A stretch of 64,000 nucleotides of DNA from Rhodanobacter sp. L36 (GCF_009765755.1 NZ_LMUV01000002.1:62001-126000); one strand, 5' to 3'. Numbered from the stretch's first letter, positions 9,588 to 19,682 are shown. Notes: a model not told the origin generated them from the letters alone. A program made the numbers and translations.

Positions 9588-11516
9588 TCAGATTTCCACC
9601 TGCGCGCCCAGCTCGATCAGCCGATTGCCCGGAATCTGGAAGAACGCCGTAGCTGGCAGCGCATTGCGCGCCATGAATGCAAACAGCTTGTCGCGCCAGT
9701 GCGCCATGCCGGCGCGGCGCTCGTCGGCGACGATATTTTCGCGCGACAGAAAGAACGTCGTATCCATCAAGTCGAAGCTCACGCCCTCGCGCGAACACGC
9801 CGAAAGCGCGAGCGGAATATCCGGGTCTTCAGCGAAACCGAAGTGCAGTTCCAGGCCGAAGAAGTCGTCGCCGAGCGGCGTGATCTGAATGCGCTCTTCG
9901 GTGTCGGCCATCGGCGTTTCGAGAATGCCCACGGTCAGCAGCACGTTGCGCTCATGCAGCACCTTGTTGTGCTTGAGGTTGTGCAGCAGGGCATGCGGCA
10001 CGGCGTTCTGGTCAGCCGTGAGAAACACCGCCGTGCCCGGCACTCGGATCGGCGGATGCTCGACCATATTCTGGATGAAGGGCGCCAACGCGAGGCCGCC
10101 CTGCTTGATCTGTCGCACCACCAGTTCGCGACCGCGCCGCCAGGTAATCATCACCACGAACATCAGCACGCCGAGCACCAGCGGAAACCAGCCGCCCTGC
10201 AGAATCTTCAGCGTATTCGCACCGAAATAGCTCAGGTCGATACACAGCAGAGTCAGGCCCAGCACGACCACCAGCGCGCGACTCCATTGCCACATGCGGC
10301 GCGCCACGATCATCACCAGCACGGTATCGATCGCCATCGTGCCGGTCACCGCAATGCCGTACGCGCCCGCCAGTGCGTTGGACGAACCGAAACCCACCAC
10401 CGTCGCGATCACCGTCACCATCAACGCGCGATTGACCCACGGCAGAAAAATCTGCCCGATCGCATGGCGTGAGGTGTGTACCACTTCCATGCGTGGAAGG
10501 AAGCCAAGCTGGATCGCCTGCCGGGTGACGGTAAACGCGCCGGAGATGACCGCCTGCGACGCGATCACCGTCGACGCCGTCGCGAGCGCGATCATCGGAT
10601 AGAGCGCCCAGTCGGGTACCGAGTGATAGAACGGATTGGCGATCGCTTCCGGATGCGCAAGCAGCAAGCCACCCTGCCCGTAGTAATTGAGCAGCAGCGC
10701 CGGCATCACGAAGCAGAACCATGCAGCGCGAATCGGAAAGCGGCCGAAATGTCCCATGTCGGTGTACAGCGCCTCGGCACCGGTCACGCACAACACCACC
10801 GAACCGAGCGCAAGCGCGGATGCGGTTCCGTGAGTCACAAAGAAATTCACCGCGTACCACGGGTTGATGGCATAGAGCACGCGCGGCGCCGCAATGATGT
10901 TCGACACGCCGATCACGCCCAGACACAGAAACCACAGCACCATGATCGGGCCGAATACCATGCCCACGCGCGCCGTGCCGCGCCGTTGTATCCAGAACAA
11001 CCCGAGCAGCACGACCACGGTGATCGGCACCACCAGATGCCGCAGACCCGGCGCCGCTACTTGCAAACCTTCCACCGCGGAGAGCACGGAGATTGAAGGC
11101 GTGATGACACCATCACCGAAAAACAGCGCCGCACCGAGCAGGGCCATCAACGTGATCATCCGACGCAAGCGCAGCGAGTTGCCGCTGGCGCGCTGGGCCA
11201 GCGTCATCAGCGCCATGATGCCGCCTTCGCCCTTGTTGTCGGCGCGCATCACCAGGCTCACATATTTCACCGCCACCACCATGATCAACGACCAGGTGAT
11301 CAGCGACAGGATGCCGAGCACGGTGTCCGGCCGCGGATGCAGGCCGTGCTCGGGCAGAAACGTTTCGTGCATGGTGTAAAGCGGGCTGGTGCCGATGTCG
11401 CCGAACACCACACCGATGGCACCGAGGATCAGCGCCGACTTGCCGCTGCGATGCGATGCATCGGCTTTTTCATCCACGAAAGGCTGCTGGACGTCCGTCT
11501 TTGCTTGCTGGGTCAT
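9588..11516 (-). CDS. kup: Kup family potassium uptake transporter (copy 2)
   Basis: Paralogue of the adjacent kup. The 642 aa product has a longer hydrophilic N-terminus (about 26 residues) before [17 protein letters not shown], the same membrane topology and an identical C-terminal tail. It starts 12 bp downstream of ruvA, so it is likely read through from ruvCA. Sequence divergence from copy 1 in loops and in the cytoplasmic domain suggests an old duplication with possible division of labour; which cation or pH range each serves cannot be told from sequence. Confidence 0.93.
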   Translation of the reverse strand: MTQQAKTDVQQPFVDEKADASHRSGKSALILGAIGVVFGDIGTSPLYTMHETFLPEHGLHPRPDTVLGILSLITWSLIMVVAVKYVSLVMRADNKGEGGIMALMTLAQRASGNSLRLRRMITLMALLGAALFFGDGVITPSISVLSAVEGLQVAAPGLRHLVVPITVVVLLGLFWIQRRGTARVGMVFGPIMVLWFLCLGVIGVSNIIAAPRVLYAINPWYAVNFFVTHGTASALALGSVVLCVTGAEALYTDMGHFGRFPIRAAWFCFVMPALLLNYYGQGGLLLAHPEAIANPFYHSVPDWALYPMIALATASTVIASQAVISGAFTVTRQAIQLGFLPRMEVVHTSRHAIGQIFLPWVNRALMVTVIATVVGFGSSNALAGAYGIAVTGTMAIDTVLVMIVARRMWQWSRALVVVLGLTLLCIDLSYFGANTLKILQGGWFPLVLGVLMFVVMITWRRGRELVVRQIKQGGLALAPFIQNMVEHPPIRVPGTAVFLTADQNAVPHALLHNLKHNKVLHERNVLLTVGILETPMADTEERIQITPLGDDFFGLELHFGFAEDPDIPLALSACSREGVSFDLMDTTFFLSRENIVADERRAGMAHWRDKLFAFMARNALPATAFFQIPGNRLIELGAQVEI

Positions 11517-11528
11517 GATCCGGATTGC

Positions 11529-12125
11529 CTAGCTGCCGAGCGCCGCGCGCAACGCCTTGCGGATGATCGCTTCGGCACTGTCGCCGTCGGCCGCCACTTT
11601 CTGCACCAGCCGGCTGACTTCCACCGGCTTGTAGCCGAGTTGCTGCAGGGCGACGGTCGCTTCGCCAGCTGCGTCAAGCGGCGCATCGCTGCCGCGCATC
11701 GACGTTCCCGACAACGTGGACAGGCCATCGATGCGATCACGCAACTCCACCACGATACGTTCCGCCGTCTTCTTGCCGATGCCGGGAATCTTGGTCAGCG
11801 CGACGACATCGCCCGCCTGTACCAGTCGCGCGAAATGATCGACCGACACGCCGGAAAGCACCGCCAGCGCGATCTTCGCGCCGATGCCACTGACCTTTTG
11901 CAGATTCCGAAAGAGCGTGCGCTCCGCTTCGTGAAGAAAACCGTACAGCGCCACGCTGTCTTCCTTCACCGCGTAATGCGTGAGCAGGATCACTTCCTTG
12001 CCGACGGCCGGCAGGTCGTAGATCGTCGACATCGGCGCATCGAGTTCGTAACCGACGCCGCCGACTTCGATCATCAGTGACGGCGGTTGCTTGGAAATGA
12101 GGATGCCGCGCAGACGTCCGATCAC
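11529..12125 (-). CDS. ruvA: Holliday junction branch migration protein RuvA
   Basis: DNA-binding tetramer that targets RuvB to Holliday junctions. The start is a GTG at 12125 overlapping the ruvC stop (GTGA) and preceded by GGAGG with good spacing, giving 198 aa beginning with IGRLRG. An N-terminal OB fold with [12 protein letters not shown] is followed by paired helix-hairpin-helix motifs ([15 protein letters not shown] and [13 protein letters not shown]). A C-terminal UBA-like domain III binds RuvB. Longer open frames upstream are readthrough of the ruvC region. Confidence 0.96.
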   Translation of the reverse strand: MIGRLRGILISKQPPSLMIEVGGVGYELDAPMSTIYDLPAVGKEVILLTHYAVKEDSVALYGFLHEAERTLFRNLQKVSGIGAKIALAVLSGVSVDHFARLVQAGDVVALTKIPGIGKKTAERIVVELRDRIDGLSTLSGTSMRGSDAPLDAAGEATVALQQLGYKPVEVSRLVQKVAADGDSAEAIIRKALRAALGS

Positions 12126-12643
12126 CGGCGTCGCCTCCATGCCGTGCGCGGAATACCCACGCGCTCGAGGCTGGAACGTGTATGTGCATGCGTGACGGCG
12201 ATCGCGAGCGCATCGGCGGCATCCGCCTGCATCGGGCCCTTGAGGCCGAGCAACACATTGATCATGTGCTGCACCTGGGTCTTGTCGCTGCGGCCGCTTC
12301 CCACCACGGACTGTTTCACTTCGGTTGCCGCATATTCGTGCACCACGATTCCCCGACTGACCACTGCACAGATCGCGGCGCCGCGCGCCTGCCCCAATTT
12401 CAGCGCCGAGTCCGGATTGCGCGCCATGAACACGCGCTCGATACCGCACTCGTCCGGCTGATGGGCGGCGATGATGTCACACAGCTCGTCAAAGATGCGT
12501 TTCAGCCGCAGCGGAAACGTGGCTTCACCGGCGACGACCAACGCGCCGTGAAAGACATGCGTGAGTTTGCCGACCGCGTCGACGTCGATGATGCCCACGC
12601 CGGTACGCTGACTGCCCGGATCGATGCCAAGGATGCGCGTCAT
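12122..12643 (-). CDS. ruvC: Holliday junction endonuclease RuvC
   Basis: Resolvase that nicks Holliday junctions symmetrically. The 173 aa product has the RNase H-fold catalytic acids in [12 protein letters not shown] (Asp8), CGIERVF (Glu) and DAADALAIA (two Asp near the C-terminus). Length is normal. It sits 30 bp downstream of yebC and overlaps ruvA. The frame closes with an Arg-rich tail. Confidence 0.96.
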   Translation of the reverse strand: MTRILGIDPGSQRTGVGIIDVDAVGKLTHVFHGALVVAGEATFPLRLKRIFDELCDIIAAHQPDECGIERVFMARNPDSALKLGQARGAAICAVVSRGIVVHEYAATEVKQSVVGSGRSDKTQVQHMINVLLGLKGPMQADAADALAIAVTHAHTRSSLERVGIPRTAWRRRR

Positions 12644-12673
12644 GGTTGCGATGCGAAGGCGCAGGCCTTCGAC

Positions 12674-13408
12674 TTATTCGGCAGCCTCGGCGGGCAGCAA
12701 AGCGTTGTGCGAGACCTCGCTCACGTCATCCAGCGCATCGAGTTTGTCGAGCAGGATGTGCAGCGTTTCGAGTGCTTCGCCGGACGCTTCGACGCGATTG
12801 TTCGGACGCATCACCACGCCCGCATGCACGGCGCTGAGCCCGGCGTCGATCAATGCCTGCTGCACCGCTTCGAAATGGTCCGGCGCGCACAGAACGGCGC
12901 TTTCACCATGTTCGTTGACGACATCATCGGCGCCGGCTTCGAGCGCCGCCTCGAGTATTTTTTCTTCCGCGGCTTCGTCGCCGTTCGTGGCAAAAACAAG
13001 CTCGCCGCAGCGGGTGAACTGGAACGCCACCGAACCGCTGGTGCCGAGATTGCCGCCATGCTTGGTCAACGCGTTGCGTACATCGGCCACCGTGCGCACC
13101 GGGTTGTCGGTGAAGCAGTCGATGATCAACGCGATGCCGCTGGGGCCGTAACCCTCGTAGCGCAATTCTTCCATGTGCGCGCCGCCGTCGGCACCGGAGC
13201 CGCGCTTGACCGCGCGGTCGATGGTGTCGCGCGTCATGTTGGCGGATAGCGCCTTGTCGATGGCGGCGCGCAGGCGCGCATTGCTGGCCGGATCGGCGAC
13301 ACCGGCGCGCGTGGCCACGGTGATTTCGCGGATCAGCTTAGTGAACACCTTGGCGCGCTTGGCGTCTTCGGCGTTCTTGCGACCTTCGATGGACGGGCCT
13401 CTACCCAT
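12674..13408 (-). CDS. yebC: YebC/PmpR family protein
   Basis: Widely conserved YebC family, described both as transcriptional regulators and as ribosome-associated factors that relieve stalling at proline stretches. From the ATG at 13408 it is 244 aa, beginning MGRGPSIEGRKN, the xanthomonad-type N-terminus, followed by FTKLIREITVATRAG. The open frame extends 13 codons further upstream but without family similarity. Its position between aspS and ruvC matches the conserved gene order. Confidence 0.93.
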   Translation of the reverse strand: MGRGPSIEGRKNAEDAKRAKVFTKLIREITVATRAGVADPASNARLRAAIDKALSANMTRDTIDRAVKRGSGADGGAHMEELRYEGYGPSGIALIIDCFTDNPVRTVADVRNALTKHGGNLGTSGSVAFQFTRCGELVFATNGDEAAEEKILEAALEAGADDVVNEHGESAVLCAPDHFEAVQQALIDAGLSAVHAGVVMRPNNRVEASGEALETLHILLDKLDALDDVSEVSHNALLPAEAAE

Positions 13409-13504
13409 GACGTTGCCTGCACTTGGATCGGATGGACAAGCGGACAATTTTACCTGAATTCGACCGGTGTGCCGGCCGAACGGATTCGCCGGTACCGCGC
13501 GCGA

Positions 13505-14149
13505 TCACTCCGTGCCCGGCGCGAACTGGCCGTTTCGCAGGAACAGCGCCACCCGCTGCGCCACGTCGACCGAAAAAAGCAGGCCGGTGTGATTGGCTTC
13601 CACGACGCAATGATCGGTAAGCCCCGGCAGCCGCGTTTCGTCGACGGACACGGTGCCGTCGTGCTCGCCCTCGAAATGACCGAGTACGGCACCAAGGCCG
13701 AGCGGCATGCGTCCGGCGATCATGCCGACCTCGCGCGCACCCTCCCATCGTTCGAAACCTTGTTCGAGCAATTCGCGGTTGTGGCCCAGCAGCACTTCGC
13801 CACTGCGACCCCAGTTGGCGAAACCGCGCGCCGCGGCGCTGCCGAGCAGCGGCGAACCGAGACAGACGATGCGTCCCTGCGGCAGCTCGTTCGCGTCGAG
13901 ACAGGCGCGCAACGCGAGCAGTCCGCCAAGGCTGTGACCGACCAGATGCACGGCGTCCGCATCGGCATCCAACGCCAGATCGTTCATGCGTGCGTGCAGG
14001 CGATCGAGGATGCGCTGCTGCGTGGCGGCGACGCTCAGGTAATCGAACCGGTGCACGCGGAAACCCGCTTCCATCAGCCGACGATGCAGCATCGCCAGCG
14101 CGAAGCCGCGCATCCACAAGCCATGCAGCAGGATTACATGATCAGACAT
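13505..14149 (-). CDS. Alpha/beta-hydrolase, lipase-like
   Basis: 214 aa cytoplasmic protein with an alpha/beta-hydrolase fold. HGLWMRG after the first strand forms the oxyanion region. GHSLGG at about 94-99 holds the nucleophilic Ser. A late Asp region (EGEHDGTVSVDET) and His (ANHTGLL) complete a plausible triad. No signal peptide is seen. The family includes esterases and lipase-like enzymes of unknown substrate. It sits between aspS and yebC, and is not part of the core gene order. Confidence 0.75.
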   Translation of the reverse strand: MSDHVILLHGLWMRGFALAMLHRRLMEAGFRVHRFDYLSVAATQQRILDRLHARMNDLALDADADAVHLVGHSLGGLLALRACLDANELPQGRIVCLGSPLLGSAAARGFANWGRSGEVLLGHNRELLEQGFERWEGAREVGMIAGRMPLGLGAVLGHFEGEHDGTVSVDETRLPGLTDHCVVEANHTGLLFSVDVAQRVALFLRNGQFAPGTE

Positions 14150-14182
14150 GCGTCAGGCCGGAGCGGATGCGCGCGAGGGAAA

Positions 14183-15955
14183 TCAAGTGGCTGACGACTT
14201 TTCGGCAGCGACCTGCACGTGCAGTTCCTTCAACTGCGCTGCGCTGACCATCGACGGCGCGTCGGTCATCAGATCCTGCGCGCTGGTGGTCTTGGGGAAC
14301 GCGATCACGTCACGGATCGATTCGGTGCCCGCCATCAAGGCCGCGATGCGGTCAATGCCGAAAGCGAGGCCACCATGCGGTGGCGCGCCGAATTTAAGCG
14401 CCTTGAGCAGGAAGCCGAATTTCATCTCCGCCTCTTCCGCGCCGATGCCGAGCAGTTCGAACACGGTGCTCTGCATTTCCGGCCGATGGATACGGATGGA
14501 ACCGCCACCGATCTCGTTGCCGTTGAGCACCATGTCGTATCCGCGACTCACCGCCGTGGTCGCGTTGGCGCGCAAGTCACCGACGTCGTCCACTTTCGGC
14601 GCAGTGAATGGATGATGCAGCGCGACGTAGCGATTTTCTTCGGCGTCGTATTCGAACATCGGGAAATCGGTGACCCACAACGGCGCCCAGCGATCCTCGA
14701 CGAAACCGCGATCCTTGCCGACTTTCAAGCGCAACGCGCCCATGAAATCGGTGACCGTCTTCCAATTTCCCGCGCCAAAAAACACCACGTCGCCCGATTG
14801 CGCGCCAGTGGCCTCGAGCACGCTAGCAAGCGCTGCGTCATCGAGAAACTTAGCCACCGGCGAATTGATCCCATCGCGACCTTTGGCGAGGTCTTCGACC
14901 TTCAGCCAGGCCAGACCTTTCGCGCCGTAACGCGACACGTATTCGGTGAGCCCATCGATATCCTTGCGGCTCAGCGCGCTGCCGCCGGGCACGCGCAATG
15001 CGGCAACGCGACCACTCGCATCGTTGGCGGGTTCGGCAAACACCTTGAATTCGACGTGCTTCACCGCGTCGGCGATGTCGACCAACTCCAGCGCAATGCG
15101 CAGATCGGGTTTGTCCGAACCGAAGCGACGCATCGCCTCGGCCCAGGTCATGCGCGGAAACACGGCGTCGAGTTCGACGCCCTGCACGTCGCGGAAAACA
15201 TGGCGGATCAAATCCTCCACAAAGTCCTGCACGTCCTTCTCTTCGACGAAGGCGAACTCGAGGTCGAGCTGGGTGAATTCCGGCTGGCGATCGGCGCGCA
15301 GATCTTCGTCGCGGAAGCAACGGGCGATCTGATAGTAGCGATCGAAACCGGCCATCATCAGGATCTGCTTGAACAACTGCGGCGACTGCGGCAATGCATA
15401 GAACTGGCCCGGATGCACGCGGCTGGGCACGAGATAATCGCGCGCGCCTTCAGGCGTGGCCTTGGTAAGAATCGGCGTCTCCACATCCTGGAAACCGCGA
15501 TCGTCGAGATAACGACGCAACGCCCGCACCAGCCGGATGCGCTTGCGCATCATCGCCTGCATTTCCGGACGACGAAGATCGAGATAGCGGTAAGTCATCC
15601 GCATGTCTTCGTTGGGGTTCTCATGCAGCGCGAACGGAAGATCCTTCGCGGCGTTGAGAATCTCGATCGTGTCGGCGACCAATTCGACCGTGCCGGTCTT
15701 CAGCTTGTCGTTGACCGAAACACGCTTGCGCAGCGTGCCGGTAACGCGCAAACAATATTCGTTGCCGATCTCGCCGGCCACGGCGAAGGCCGCGGCGTTG
15801 TCCCTCTCGATCACGATCTGCGCCAGCCCTTCGTGATCGCGCAAATCGACGAAGGCCACGTGGCTCTGCAAGCGAAGCGTATTCACCCATCCGCAAAGGG
15901 AAACGGTCTGGCCAATCAGCGACTCGTCGATGAGGCCGCAGTAATGCGTGCGCAT
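14183..15955 (-). CDS. aspS: Aspartyl-tRNA synthetase
   Basis: Class II aminoacyl-tRNA synthetase charging tRNA-Asp. The start [15 protein letters not shown] at 15955 gives 590 aa, the bacterial length. It has an N-terminal OB-fold anticodon-binding domain, motif 2 ([20 protein letters not shown]), the GAD insertion domain, and motif 3 ([13 protein letters not shown]). The open frame continues 160 codons upstream but without family similarity. In related genomes this gene leads into yebC-ruvCAB. Confidence 0.96.
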   Translation of the reverse strand: MRTHYCGLIDESLIGQTVSLCGWVNTLRLQSHVAFVDLRDHEGLAQIVIERDNAAAFAVAGEIGNEYCLRVTGTLRKRVSVNDKLKTGTVELVADTIEILNAAKDLPFALHENPNEDMRMTYRYLDLRRPEMQAMMRKRIRLVRALRRYLDDRGFQDVETPILTKATPEGARDYLVPSRVHPGQFYALPQSPQLFKQILMMAGFDRYYQIARCFRDEDLRADRQPEFTQLDLEFAFVEEKDVQDFVEDLIRHVFRDVQGVELDAVFPRMTWAEAMRRFGSDKPDLRIALELVDIADAVKHVEFKVFAEPANDASGRVAALRVPGGSALSRKDIDGLTEYVSRYGAKGLAWLKVEDLAKGRDGINSPVAKFLDDAALASVLEATGAQSGDVVFFGAGNWKTVTDFMGALRLKVGKDRGFVEDRWAPLWVTDFPMFEYDAEENRYVALHHPFTAPKVDDVGDLRANATTAVSRGYDMVLNGNEIGGGSIRIHRPEMQSTVFELLGIGAEEAEMKFGFLLKALKFGAPPHGGLAFGIDRIAALMAGTESIRDVIAFPKTTSAQDLMTDAPSMVSAAQLKELHVQVAAEKSSAT

Positions 15956-16205
15956 GCGCTTGGAACTCCGGGCCGCGGGGCGGCAAAACAGATGGAAAAG
16001 ACCCGGAATATTACCACTGCACCGCGCTCGGCGCGGCGTGACGAATCGCACGGCAACCGCCGCGCGAGCGTTCTTGCCGGCAACGATTGGCAAAGCATTG
16101 CGTGCCGCATCCGTGACTGACCCGACTCTCCGGCGACTTGAGCCGCCGCTGTAGTCGCGCATGCAGTCATCCTGCATAGCCATCGTGACTACTCTAGCGA
16201 AAGGT

Positions 16206-16559
16206 TCACTCGCCGCCGGACGGCTTGCTGGCTGGCGTGGCGGCGGGCGCAGGTGCTGGCGCCGGCGCTGCTGCCCCTGATGGTGCTGCGGCTGTTGCAG
16301 GAGCGTCACCGCCGCTGACGGGCTTGGCATCCGGGTTGCCGCTCGAGCCTTCCACCAGATTGCGCTTCTTGTCGCCCTCTTTCTTGAAATCAGTCTCGTA
16401 CCAGCCGCTGCCGGCGAGACGGAACGACGGTGCACTCACGCGACGGTGCAGCTGTGGCTGCTGGCAGACCGGGCAAATCGTGGGGTCGTCGTCGGACAGT
16501 TTCTGCAGGCGATCGAAGCGATGCCCGCAGTGGCTGCATTCGAATTCGTAGATGGGCAT
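16206..16559 (-). CDS. FmdB-family zinc-ribbon protein
   Basis: 117 aa protein with the FmdB/CxxC regulatory-family N-terminus MPIYEFEC and a zinc ribbon formed by C8, C11, C29 and C32. The family is often found near aspS, and its function is not established. The last 40 or so residues are an Ala/Pro-rich low-complexity tail that is not part of the domain. In many gammaproteobacteria a DUF502 membrane protein lies between this gene and aspS; here the 250 bp gap holds no such gene. Confidence 0.85.
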   Translation of the reverse strand: MPIYEFECSHCGHRFDRLQKLSDDDPTICPVCQQPQLHRRVSAPSFRLAGSGWYETDFKKEGDKKRNLVEGSSGNPDAKPVSGGDAPATAAAPSGAAAPAPAPAPAATPASKPSGGE

Positions 16560-16730
16560 GGCGACTCCGGAGTTTCAGTGAAGCAGAAGGACAGCCAACC
16601 ATTATCGGCCCGTTCCTGGCGATTTCAACGTCCCACAAGACGCATGACATCGGCAAGCCATACGGGTTAGCCTGCCGGCTCAGGGGGCGGTGCATGTCGC
16701 AAGGCGATGCACGGCGTCCGCTAACGGTTT

Positions 16731-16754
16731 GGACATATAGACGTCTATACGGCT
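16731..16754 (+). promoter_or_regulatory. MetJ-like tandem operator upstream of TonB receptor 1
   Basis: Three adjacent 8-mers read GGACATAT, AGACGTCT and ATACGGCT, matching the enterobacterial met-box AGACGTCT at 5, 8 and 6 of 8 positions. MetJ binds such boxes in tandem. The array abuts a candidate -35 (TTGACC at 16756-16761, then 17 bp and TAATCT), so a bound repressor could block the promoter. Confidence 0.6.
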
Positions 16755-16755
16755 A

Positions 16756-16784
16756 TTGACCAACCCGGTTGGCGGCACTAATCT
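16756..16784 (+). promoter_or_regulatory. Candidate promoter of TonB receptor 1
   Basis: TTGACC, a 17 bp spacer and TAATCT (3 of 6) lie immediately downstream of the met-box-like array. About 40 bp separate this from the ATG. The leader contains a small stem, TGTTGC-GAC-GCAACA (16790-16804). Modest motif evidence. Confidence 0.35.
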
Positions 16785-16826
16785 GGGGCTGTTGCGACGC
16801 AACAACCATGTCCCCGGAGAGTATTC

Positions 16827-19307
16827 ATGAGTAACCGCTTCAAATCCCTCGTCCCCGCGACCCTTTCTGCCGCAGTGTTGCTCGCGCTCTCCAACGCCGT
16901 CCTGGCGCAGGACACCACGCCGCCCGCGCAGGCCAAGACCAAGGATCTCAGCACGGTCATCGTCACCGGCACCCGTTCCGACAACCGCACCGAAAGCAGC
17001 TCGCTGACGCCGATCGACGTCGTTTCGGCCAAGGTGTTGCAGCAGAGCGGCACCAACGACCTTCCTACCGCACTCGCGCACATCATTCCTTCGCTGAGCT
17101 TCCCGCGACCGTCGGCAGCAGATACGGCCGACACGCAGCGCCCGGCGCAATTGCGCGGCTTGTCCCCCGATCAGGTGCTGGTACTGGTGGACGGCAAACG
17201 TTGGCACCCCGGCGCATTACTTTTGACCAACGGCGTACTGGGCCGTGGCTCGCAAGCGGTCGATCTCAACACGATCCCGGTCTCGGCCATCGACCATATC
17301 GAAGTGCTGCGCGACGGTGCGTCCGCGCAATACGGCTCCGATGCCATCGCCGGCGTCATCAACATCATCCTGAAGAAGGGCGCGAAGGGAGGCGATGTCG
17401 AAATCACCGGCGGCCAGTATTCGGCCGGCGACGGGCGACAGTGGCAGGGCTCGGCCAACTTCGGCATTCCGCTCGGTGACGACAAGGGCTGGATGCGTTT
17501 CACGGTGCAGGACGGCAACGAGGATTACACCAATCGTGCCGGCCCCGACCGGCGTGCAGGCTTCACTCAGCTTGGCGTGAATTTCCGCGAGGGCGATCCG
17601 GCGGTGAAGGATCAGAACCTGTTGATCAACACCCAGTACGACATCACGCCCGATGTGCAGTTCTACGCATTCGGACATTACGGACATCGCGACGGCACCT
17701 CGCCCGCGTTCTTCCGTTATGGCAGCAACAGCCCGTCGCCGAGCAGCCCGCTGATCGCCGGCATCTATCCGAACGGTTACCTGCCTCTGGAAAATTCCGA
17801 TTCCACCGATCGGTCGCTCGTGGCCGGCTTTCGCGGCACCGTCGACGGCTGGCGCTGGGACGTGAGTGCCAATGCAGGTGGCAACCGGGTTTCCTACGAG
17901 ACGCAGAACAGCATCAACCTCGCCTACCTGCGTGACTTCGGCAATAGCCCGAATACTTTTGATGACGGCATCCTGACGTCCGGCCAACAGGCTTTCGACA
18001 TCGACATCGCCAAGGACGTTTCGCCCGGCTGGTTGCCCAACCCCGTCACGATCGCGTTCGGTGCGGAGTATCTGCGCCAGTCCTACAGCATCGCCGCCGG
18101 TTCGCTGCCTTCCTGGTACGTGGGCACGTCGGGCACGTCCGGCGGTGCTCAGGGTTTTGCGGGCTGGCAACCCGGCAATGCCGGTTCGCTGGCGCGGCAT
18201 GACATCGCCGAGTATCTGGATCTGGAGACCAACCTCACCGACAAACTCGGCGTATCCGCCGCGGTTCGGCACGAGAACTACTCGGACTTCGGCAGCACCA
18301 CGTCGGGCTCACTCGCGGGACGTTTCGATTTCACCGACACGTTTGCATTGCGTGCGAGTGCGTCGACCGGTTTCCGGGCACCGTCGCTGGCGCAGCAGTT
18401 CTACTCGTCGACGTCGTCGCTGTACTACGGCGCCGGCAATTCGCTCGGCCTGGCCCCCGGCATTTACAACTCCGGGCTGGTGCCGGTAAGCAGCCCGATC
18501 GCCAAGCTGCTCGGCGCCCAGCCGCTGGAACCGGAGAAGTCGCACAACTACACGATCGGCGCAGTGTGGAATCCCACCGATGCATTGACCCTGAGCATCG
18601 ATGCCTACCAGATCGCGATCAGTAACCGCATCGTGTTGTCCAGCAGCATCGGCACCACGACACCGGCAGTGCAGACTTATCTCGCCGCCAACGGCATCGC
18701 CAACCTCAACTACAGCGGTGTGTCGTACTTCACCAATGCGGCCGACACGCGCACTCGCGGCGTCGACCTTGTTGCCAGTTTCCGCAACGACCTCGGCAGT
18801 GCCGGGACGCTGCAGACCACGATCAGCGCCAACTACAACAAGAACGAAGTCACTAGCGTCAAGGCGAATCCGGCCATTCTGAATTCGCTGGGCAGCACCT
18901 TTCATCGACTCGACCGCCGCGACATCAAGGGCCTGCTGGCCGACTCCACGCCGCGCAGCAAGTTGATCCTCAGCGAGCAGTACAACGTCAGCAACTGGGG
19001 CGTTACCGGTTCGCTGACCCGCTACGGCCGCTATACCGCGTACAGCAGCGCAGGTACCACCATTTATGGCAGCACCGGTACGCCTGCAGTGGATCAGACG
19101 TTCGCACCGAAGTGGCTGCTCGACCTTGCGGTGAATTACAACCTCAACCGTTGGACATTCACGCTTGGCGCTGACGACGCGCTCGACACATACCCGGATC
19201 GTGTTATCGCCGCCAGCAGCAACAACGGCACACTGCCCTACTCCGTGTATGCGCCGTTTGGCTACAACGGGGCTTACGTCTACGGCAAGGTCGCGTATCG
19301 CTGGTAA
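16827..19307 (+). CDS. TonB-dependent receptor 1 (candidate MetJ-controlled)
   Basis: Outer-membrane receptor of 826 aa. A signal peptide ends VLAQ near residue 28, a TonB-box-like LSTVIVTGTR lies at about 41-50, and the plug domain (about 60-180) contains LRGLSPDQVLVLVDGKRW and IEVLRDGASAQYGSDAIAGVINI. A 22-strand barrel ends in an aromatic residue (VAYRW). It is paralogous to the next gene (shared plug and C-terminal motifs). GGAG precedes the ATG. A MetJ-like operator upstream suggests a ligand in sulfur or methionine metabolism (for example methionine, its precursors or cobalamin). That is inference, and the substrate is unknown. Confidence 0.9.
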   Translation: MSNRFKSLVPATLSAAVLLALSNAVLAQDTTPPAQAKTKDLSTVIVTGTRSDNRTESSSLTPIDVVSAKVLQQSGTNDLPTALAHIIPSLSFPRPSAADTADTQRPAQLRGLSPDQVLVLVDGKRWHPGALLLTNGVLGRGSQAVDLNTIPVSAIDHIEVLRDGASAQYGSDAIAGVINIILKKGAKGGDVEITGGQYSAGDGRQWQGSANFGIPLGDDKGWMRFTVQDGNEDYTNRAGPDRRAGFTQLGVNFREGDPAVKDQNLLINTQYDITPDVQFYAFGHYGHRDGTSPAFFRYGSNSPSPSSPLIAGIYPNGYLPLENSDSTDRSLVAGFRGTVDGWRWDVSANAGGNRVSYETQNSINLAYLRDFGNSPNTFDDGILTSGQQAFDIDIAKDVSPGWLPNPVTIAFGAEYLRQSYSIAAGSLPSWYVGTSGTSGGAQGFAGWQPGNAGSLARHDIAEYLDLETNLTDKLGVSAAVRHENYSDFGSTTSGSLAGRFDFTDTFALRASASTGFRAPSLAQQFYSSTSSLYYGAGNSLGLAPGIYNSGLVPVSSPIAKLLGAQPLEPEKSHNYTIGAVWNPTDALTLSIDAYQIAISNRIVLSSSIGTTTPAVQTYLAANGIANLNYSGVSYFTNAADTRTRGVDLVASFRNDLGSAGTLQTTISANYNKNEVTSVKANPAILNSLGSTFHRLDRRDIKGLLADSTPRSKLILSEQYNVSNWGVTGSLTRYGRYTAYSSAGTTIYGSTGTPAVDQTFAPKWLLDLAVNYNLNRWTFTLGADDALDTYPDRVIAASSNNGTLPYSVYAPFGYNGAYVYGKVAYRW

Positions 19308-19330
19308 CGCCGACGGTCAAGGCATACGGA

Positions 19331-19359
19331 AAAATCCCGGCTTTCGCCGGGATTTTTTT
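19331..19359 (+). terminator. Rho-independent terminator of TonB receptor 1
   Basis: AATCCCGGC-TTTC-GCCGGGATT stem-loop followed by seven T. The same stem-loop is found after the second receptor at 22291. Confidence 0.9.
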
Positions 19360-19483
19360 CATCTGCCGTTCGCGTATCTGTAGCCCGTGAAGCAAAGATC
19401 CGCTCACAGTGTGCGATCTCATCTTTGCTCACCAAGTTCTCGAGCCCATCTCGTAACTCGCTCACGCCGGTGCGAGGCTTATG

Positions 19484-19507
19484 AATCATCTAGACGTCTA
19501 TACGTCC
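19484..19507 (+). promoter_or_regulatory. MetJ-like tandem operator upstream of TonB receptor 2
   Basis: Adjacent 8-mers read AATCATCT, AGACGTCT and ATACGTCC, matching the met-box AGACGTCT at 5, 8 and 6 of 8. The central perfect palindrome and the following ATACG are shared with the operator at 16739-16751. It lies about 300 bp before the receptor start. Confidence 0.6.
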
Positions 19508-19652
19508 CTAAAAAAGAGCATCGCCAGACCGAAAATTCCCGTGACGGGCCGACCCGGGCCAAGGTCGCGATGCCTTCCTTGGAGAAATTGCTGCGATCCA
19601 ACAGAAATACGTCTACAAATTCGTTAAAAAATGCACTCACAAACATTTGTTT

Positions 19653-19682
19653 TTGTTAGTTAAATTTTTTAATTCCTAAAAT
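19653..19682 (+). promoter_or_regulatory. Candidate proximal promoter of TonB receptor 2
   Basis: TTGTTA (4 of 6), an 18 bp AT-rich spacer and TAAAAT (5 of 6) lie inside the AT-rich block, about 125 bp before the ATG. If used, the met-box array would sit about 150 bp upstream of it rather than over it. Confidence 0.3.

Noticed and set aside
12126-12449. 306-codon frame as a longer RuvA
   Set aside because: The first 108 residues are an out-of-frame reading of ruvC; the GTG at 12125 has GGAGG and a GTGA overlap.
14219-16120. Long open frame (633 codons) opposite aspS, and similar long antisense frames opposite tolA, clpB, GH15, bamD and the TonB receptors
   Set aside because: High GC creates open frames antisense to real genes. 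Their His/Arg-rich composition and lack of motifs or ribosome-binding sites mark them as shadows.
19387-19659. 90-codon open frame between the two TonB receptors as a small gene
   Set aside because: It spans the met-box operator, has no ribosome-binding site or recognisable composition, and its C-terminus runs into the AT-rich block.
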